Below are positions 60,347-64,000 of a DNA stretch of 64,000 bases, piece after piece (position 1 is the first letter of the stretch; each line of letters opens with the position of its first letter). The notes under the pieces were generated by a model. It was not told the origin of the DNA, searched no databases, and saw only the letters and a program-made list of their open reading frames with translations. A program made the position numbers and the translations under genes. The stretch is taken from NCBI GenBank assembly GCA_964645765.1, contig CAZYBE010000015.1, forward strand, positions 1-64,000, read 5' to 3'. This DNA comes from CAZGMN01 sp964645765 (GTDB lineage: Bacteria > Acidobacteriota > Aminicenantia > Aminicenantales > Aminicenantaceae).

Positions 60347-61288
60347 ATGGAAGTAAAAAATATCAGTATCGTTATTCCCAATTACAATGGTCAGGAGCTC
60401 TTAAAAAAATATCTCCCTTCTGTTTTAAATGCGTGCAAAAGCTATTCTCTTGAAAAAACTGAGTTAATCATTGTGGATGATGCAAGTTCCGACGGGACAG
60501 TCGAGTACTTAAAGTCGAATTTTCCCAGAATAAAGGTCATCGAGCATTCAGTAAATAAAGGTTTTTCAGTTTCTGCCAATCATGGCTTCCACGCTGCCAG
60601 AAACAGGATAGTTGTTTTGCTTAACAACGATGTGAAAATTTCTGAAAACTTTTTCCATTTTTTGCCTCGCCATTTTGAGGAAGAAACAATTTTTGCTGCT
60701 AGACCCTGCATAAAGTCAGGCATCGATGATGGGGGAAATGACTTAGAGAATCCAAGGATAGGAGGAGAATTTCGCTTTGGCTTTATTCAAGTGCCTGTGA
60801 GAAAACGCGGTAAGCTTGACTTTTCCTTCTTTGCTGGCGGAGGAGCCTCTGCCTTTGATAGAGAAAAGTTTTTGGAACTGGGTGGTTTTGACGAAATGTT
60901 TTCGCCTTTTTATTTTGAGGATGTGGACCTTTCCTATCGAGCCTGGAAAAGAGGATGGAAGACAATTTACGAGCCAAGAAGTTTTGTCTTTCATCAAGGG
61001 AGAGCGACAATTTCGAAATTTTATTCTCGGCGGCGGATAAGCAGGATTGTAGAAAGAAATAAATATTTTTTGGTCTGGAAGAATATCACTGATCAAAAGC
61101 TTCTCATCCAGCACTTGATATTTATTCCCATAAGGATCTTTGTTTTTCTGATAAGGGGGAAATTTACGCCTCTCGCAGGTTTCTTTTATGCTTTAAGACA
61201 GATTAAGCCAGTTGTTAAGCGCAGAAGACTCCAGAAGCAAGCAGCTAAATTGAGTGATAAGGAAATTTTCAGTCTCTTTAAGGATTAA
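60347..61288 (+). CDS. Glycosyltransferase family 2
   Basis: 313 residues from ATG at 60347; TTG at 60332 (overlapping the upstream stop as TTGA) is an equal possibility. ISIVIPNYNGQELLKKYLPS, ELIIVDDASSDGTVEYL, NKGFSVSANHGFHAARN and VVLLNNDVKI (the D-x-D-like site) define a GT-A fold family 2 enzyme. FFAGGGASAFDREKFLELGG and FYFEDVDLSYRAWKRGWK follow in rhamnosyl- or related transferases. Sugar donor not determinable. Confidence 0.92.
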   Translation: MEVKNISIVIPNYNGQELLKKYLPSVLNACKSYSLEKTELIIVDDASSDGTVEYLKSNFPRIKVIEHSVNKGFSVSANHGFHAARNRIVVLLNNDVKISENFFHFLPRHFEEETIFAARPCIKSGIDDGGNDLENPRIGGEFRFGFIQVPVRKRGKLDFSFFAGGGASAFDREKFLELGGFDEMFSPFYFEDVDLSYRAWKRGWKTIYEPRSFVFHQGRATISKFYSRRRISRIVERNKYFLVWKNITDQKLLIQHLIFIPIRIFVFLIRGKFTPLAGFFYALRQIKPVVKRRRLQKQAAKLSDKEIFSLFKD

Positions 61289-61292
61289 TGAG

Positions 61293-62405
61293 TTGGACGC
61301 AAAAAAATTAAAAGTTGCCTTGGGTATCATAACAAGGAAAGTCCTTACAGGTCCAGTAGAAGTTTCTGTTGATCTCACCAGAAAATGCGGTCTTGATTGT
61401 CTTATGTGCTGGTGGTGGAGTCCTCTTTTGAAGGAGCAGCCTCCTAGAGAATGGGCAAATCAGAAAATCGATTTTGAGTTGTTCAAAGAGTTAATCAAAG
61501 ATTTTAAGAAACTTAATGTAAAAAGAATTATTTTGGGCGGGCAGGGGGATCCCCTTTTGTATCCAGAAATTCTAGAGGCTATCGAGATAACGAAAAAAGC
61601 TGGCATTGGCGTGTCTTTGATTACTTCTGGTGCCTATTTTGGAGAAAATAGAATAAGAAAAATCTTTGATTTAGGAGTGGACAACATAGATATCAGCCTT
61701 CAAGCCGCAACTCCTTCGACTTATGTCAAGATTCATCCGGGACAAAATGAAGGAACTTTCGAGAGAATTAAAAAAGAGTTATTGCTCCTGCGAGAGCTTA
61801 AGGAGAAATACCATCGAAAAATCCCCAGGATACAAATCATATTTGTGCTTTGTGCCCTTAACTACAAGGAGGTAGCAAGTGTCGTCGAGCTGGCCAGAGA
61901 GGTTGGTGCTGAGTCTGTGGGTTTTAAGAGGATAGATGTTATTCCCGAAACAAAAGGTCTTCTGTTAACGAGTGAACAATTAAAGGAATTAAAGAGTTTA
62001 CTCAAGGAAGCAAAAGAGGAAGCAACAAAATCCGGAATAGCGACAAGTCTTGATTTTTATCAGAAATTTATTGAAGAGGGTCTCACCACTGGAGTCTACA
62101 CCTCCACCTATTACACACTTATTCCCTGCTATGTGGGCTGGCTTTCATCCAGAATTTTATCGGATGGGAATGTCATTCCCTGTTGTGGTTGCTACGATGT
62201 TGTCTTCGGGAATATCCGGGACACTTCTTTCGCTGCGATCTGGAATTCAGAGCAGTACCAGCAATTCCGGAAACAAAGCATAAATATCTGGAAAAACCCC
62301 AATCTTGTCCAAAAATGCAAATGTTCCTCTTGCATAGATTTTGAATTCAATCTTGGTATTTATCGCAGATTGCATCCCCTTAAAGCAGAGAAAATCCAGA
62401 AATGA
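61293..62405 (+). CDS. Radical SAM/SPASM domain protein
   Basis: About 370 residues from TTG at 61293, placed 8 bases after AAGGATT; GTG at 61254, inside the previous gene, is an alternative. Cluster I motif KCGLDCLMCWWW (C-x3-C-x2-C), GGQGDPLL and a C-terminal SPASM set (IPCCGCYDVVFGNIRD; CKCSSCIDFEFN) are visible. SPASM proteins modify peptides or sugars through extra Fe-S clusters. In a glycan locus, a sugar or anchor modification is possible but unproven. Overlaps the GT4 gene by 4 bases. Confidence 0.87.
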   Translation: MDAKKLKVALGIITRKVLTGPVEVSVDLTRKCGLDCLMCWWWSPLLKEQPPREWANQKIDFELFKELIKDFKKLNVKRIILGGQGDPLLYPEILEAIEITKKAGIGVSLITSGAYFGENRIRKIFDLGVDNIDISLQAATPSTYVKIHPGQNEGTFERIKKELLLLRELKEKYHRKIPRIQIIFVLCALNYKEVASVVELAREVGAESVGFKRIDVIPETKGLLLTSEQLKELKSLLKEAKEEATKSGIATSLDFYQKFIEEGLTTGVYTSTYYTLIPCYVGWLSSRILSDGNVIPCCGCYDVVFGNIRDTSFAAIWNSEQYQQFRKQSINIWKNPNLVQKCKCSSCIDFEFNLGIYRRLHPLKAEKIQK

Positions 62406-63562
62406 TGGAAAAAATTCACGTGCTCTATATCGCGGCTCAAGGCAATATCATGGGAGGTGGAGAAGTCAGCCTTTTGAATCTCCTGAAGCATTTGGATCGA
62501 GAGAGATTTACTCCTTTGGTTGTTTTCCCTTCTGAGGGATTGCTCTTTCAAGCAGTAAAAAAGATGAATATCAAAACGCAGGTTATTGCGCTTAAGCCTT
62601 TAAAAAAATTGCATCTTTTTTCCTTTATCCGATCAGCGGCAAGGCTTTTCTGCTTCGTCAAGAAAGAAAAAATTGATCTTATTCACTCGAATGCCGCTGC
62701 TTCCCGGGAAAGCATTTGCAGTGCCGTTGTGGCTAAGCTGGCGAGAATACCCTTCATTTACCATGCCCGGGTTTTAGAGTCTTCAAAGGGAATAGAGAAA
62801 TTTTTGACAGGTTTTTCAACTCGAATCATAGCCATTTCAGAGAAAGTAAAAGATAAATTCTCTTTTGTCAAAGATAAAAATAAGCTAATAAAAATTTATA
62901 ACGCCGTTGACTTAAATGAATTTAACCCTGATATTAAAGGAGGAGAAAAAGTAAGAGCAGAATTTGGAATATCTTCAAAAGAAAAAATTGTAGGTATAGT
63001 CGGCAGATTATATCCATTAAAAGGAGTTGATGTTTTTTTGAAAGCTGCGGCTGGGGTTGAAAGAAAAATAGCAAAGATAAAATATCTCATCGTCGGCGAA
63101 GATGCTTCCTCTGGCAGTTACCAGAAAGAACTCAAGAGACAAGCCGAAGAATTGAGTATTAAGAGTGAAGTTATTTTTACCGGTTACCGGACGGATATTC
63201 CAGAGCTTATTGCAGCCATGGATATTTTTGTCCTTCCTTCCCTTGAGGGTTATGAAGCTTTTGGGAGGGTTGTGATTGAAGCCATGGCTATGTCAAAGGC
63301 CGTGGTTGCTACCCGGAGCGGTGGTGTCCCAGAGATCGTAGAAGATGGGGTGACAGGGATTATGATCTCACCCGGTGACGCCGAGGCAATGGCAGAGGCC
63401 ATTGTTTCTCTACTGAAAGACGAAGACAGAGCAAAACAGATGGGCCTTGAAGGGAGACAGAAGGCAGAAAGGTTTTATGACCTTAGAACACATCTTGAAA
63501 GAATTGAAAATCTTTATCTCCATCTTCTGGAGAGGGGTCAATCAACAGAGAACAGATTATGA
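62402..63562 (+). CDS. Glycosyltransferase family 4
   Basis: 386 residues, GT-B fold. N-terminal GGGEVSLLNLLKHLDRERFT; central VGIVGRLYPLKGVDVFLKAA; C-terminal LPSLEGYEAFGRVVIEAMAM with the E-x7-E motif, then KAVVATRSGGVPEIVEDGVT. Retaining GT4 enzymes use nucleotide sugars to extend glycans. Start overlaps the radical SAM stop by 4 bases. Confidence 0.93.
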   Translation: MMEKIHVLYIAAQGNIMGGGEVSLLNLLKHLDRERFTPLVVFPSEGLLFQAVKKMNIKTQVIALKPLKKLHLFSFIRSAARLFCFVKKEKIDLIHSNAAASRESICSAVVAKLARIPFIYHARVLESSKGIEKFLTGFSTRIIAISEKVKDKFSFVKDKNKLIKIYNAVDLNEFNPDIKGGEKVRAEFGISSKEKIVGIVGRLYPLKGVDVFLKAAAGVERKIAKIKYLIVGEDASSGSYQKELKRQAEELSIKSEVIFTGYRTDIPELIAAMDIFVLPSLEGYEAFGRVVIEAMAMSKAVVATRSGGVPEIVEDGVTGIMISPGDAEAMAEAIVSLLKDEDRAKQMGLEGRQKAERFYDLRTHLERIENLYLHLLERGQSTENRL

Positions 63563-63574
63563 AGAATTGCATCC

Positions 63575-64000
63575 ATGATTAAGCTCTCAGTTATCATCAT
63601 TACCAGAAATGAGGAAAGGAACGTTGGCAGTTGTCTAGAGAGTGTGAAATGGGCAGACGAAATCGTTGTTATCGATCAATCAAGCATTGATAAAACCGTC
63701 GATATCTGTAAAAAATACACAGATAGAGTATTTGTCGTTGAACCAAAAGGATACTGCGAGCCGGATAGAATGGTGGCCATATCCAGGGCAAGGGGAGAAT
63801 GGATACTCTATATCGATGCAGATGAAAGGGTGAGTCCCGAGCTAAAAAATGAAATCTTAACTACAATATCTAGCGAGAAAAGGAAGCATAATTGCTATTA
63901 TCTCCCCCGGAAAAATTATTTCTTGGGAAAATGGATAAAAAATTGTGGCTGGTATCCGGGATATATTCTGAGGTTGTTTAAAAAGGGGACTGTGATATTC
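63575..64000 (+). CDS. Glycosyltransferase family 2, WaaE-like (partial, cut by window end)
   Basis: 142 codons are visible. MIKLSVIIITRNEERNVGSC, ADEIVVIDQSSIDKTVDICK, ARGEWILYIDADERVSPELK (D-x-D site) and the NYFLGKWIKNCGWYPGYILR segment match LPS-core GT2 enzymes of the WaaE/KdtX kind. It starts 12 bases after the GT4 stop and continues the locus beyond the window. Confidence 0.9.
   Translation, partial: MIKLSVIIITRNEERNVGSCLESVKWADEIVVIDQSSIDKTVDICKKYTDRVFVVEPKGYCEPDRMVAISRARGEWILYIDADERVSPELKNEILTTISSEKRKHNCYYLPRKNYFLGKWIKNCGWYPGYILRLFKKGTVIF

Overview
The window reads as a chromosome segment of a Gram-negative-type bacterium of moderate GC content. It encodes an outer-membrane FadL/OmpP1-like barrel, a TonB-like protein, Wza-type export and DegP/HtrA, along with housekeeping genes. 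The mix (S9 peptidase, sodium/solute symporter, DUF6600, DUF3108 and DUF4410-like secreted proteins, a GMP-synthase ATPase domain without its glutaminase domain, large HD-domain signalling proteins) would fit Candidatus Aminicenantes or another lineage near the Acidobacteriota. That placement is an inference from gene content only. No plasmid, phage, insertion sequence or CRISPR signature was seen.

Layout. 1-5.1 kb is the conserved operon phoH(3' end)-pgpH-ybeY-corC-era. 5.3-9.6 kb is an accessory stretch: DUF4410-like gene, a small membrane gene that may start at ATA, tRNA-His, a Tat-exported nitroreductase, a truncated DUF3108 gene and two exported or membrane unknowns. 9.6-11.5 kb (minus) is ECF sigma - zinc anti-sigma - TonB-C protein, followed by a 189-bp inverted-repeat element and an S9 peptidase. 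15-20 kb holds a DUF4412-like protein, tRNA-Thr, an array of six tandem hairpins inside a 12-bp terminal inverted repeat, and smc. 20-23 kb is a symporter/HDAC-family deacetylase pair. 23-37 kb has a DUF6600 protein, tmk-PBP1A, htrA-dapF, an OmpP1-like barrel, thiL, lon, an Hsp20 remnant, nrdR and a UPF0104 protein. 37-45 kb has tRNA-Gln, a radical SAM protein, an FHA-GAF-HD-GYP protein, tRNA-Glu, a fucose isomerase, the GuaA ATPase domain and DUF1846.

45-64 kb is one long plus-strand surface-polysaccharide locus behind a good sigma70-like promoter. It runs Wza-like exporter, Wzz/BY-kinase, Wzy-like ligase/polymerase, nucleotidyltransferase-fold protein, Wzx-like flippase, methyltransferase, CgeB-like glycosyltransferase, NodU-type carbamoyltransferase, SGNH hydrolase, SxtJ-like protein, a 52-aa DUF5989-like protein, two zinc-ribbon methyltransferases, GT2, radical SAM/SPASM, GT4 and a GT2 cut by the window end. 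Several junctions overlap by 4-8 bases, suggesting co-translation. Together they would make, modify (carbamoylation, methylation and possibly acylation) and export an extracellular glycan.

The points most worth a second look are the tandem-hairpin array, the inverted-repeat element with a second partial copy, the carbamoyltransferase/SGNH/SxtJ/DUF5989 module, direct repeats upstream of the polysaccharide promoter, and the remnants of DUF3108 and Hsp20 genes.
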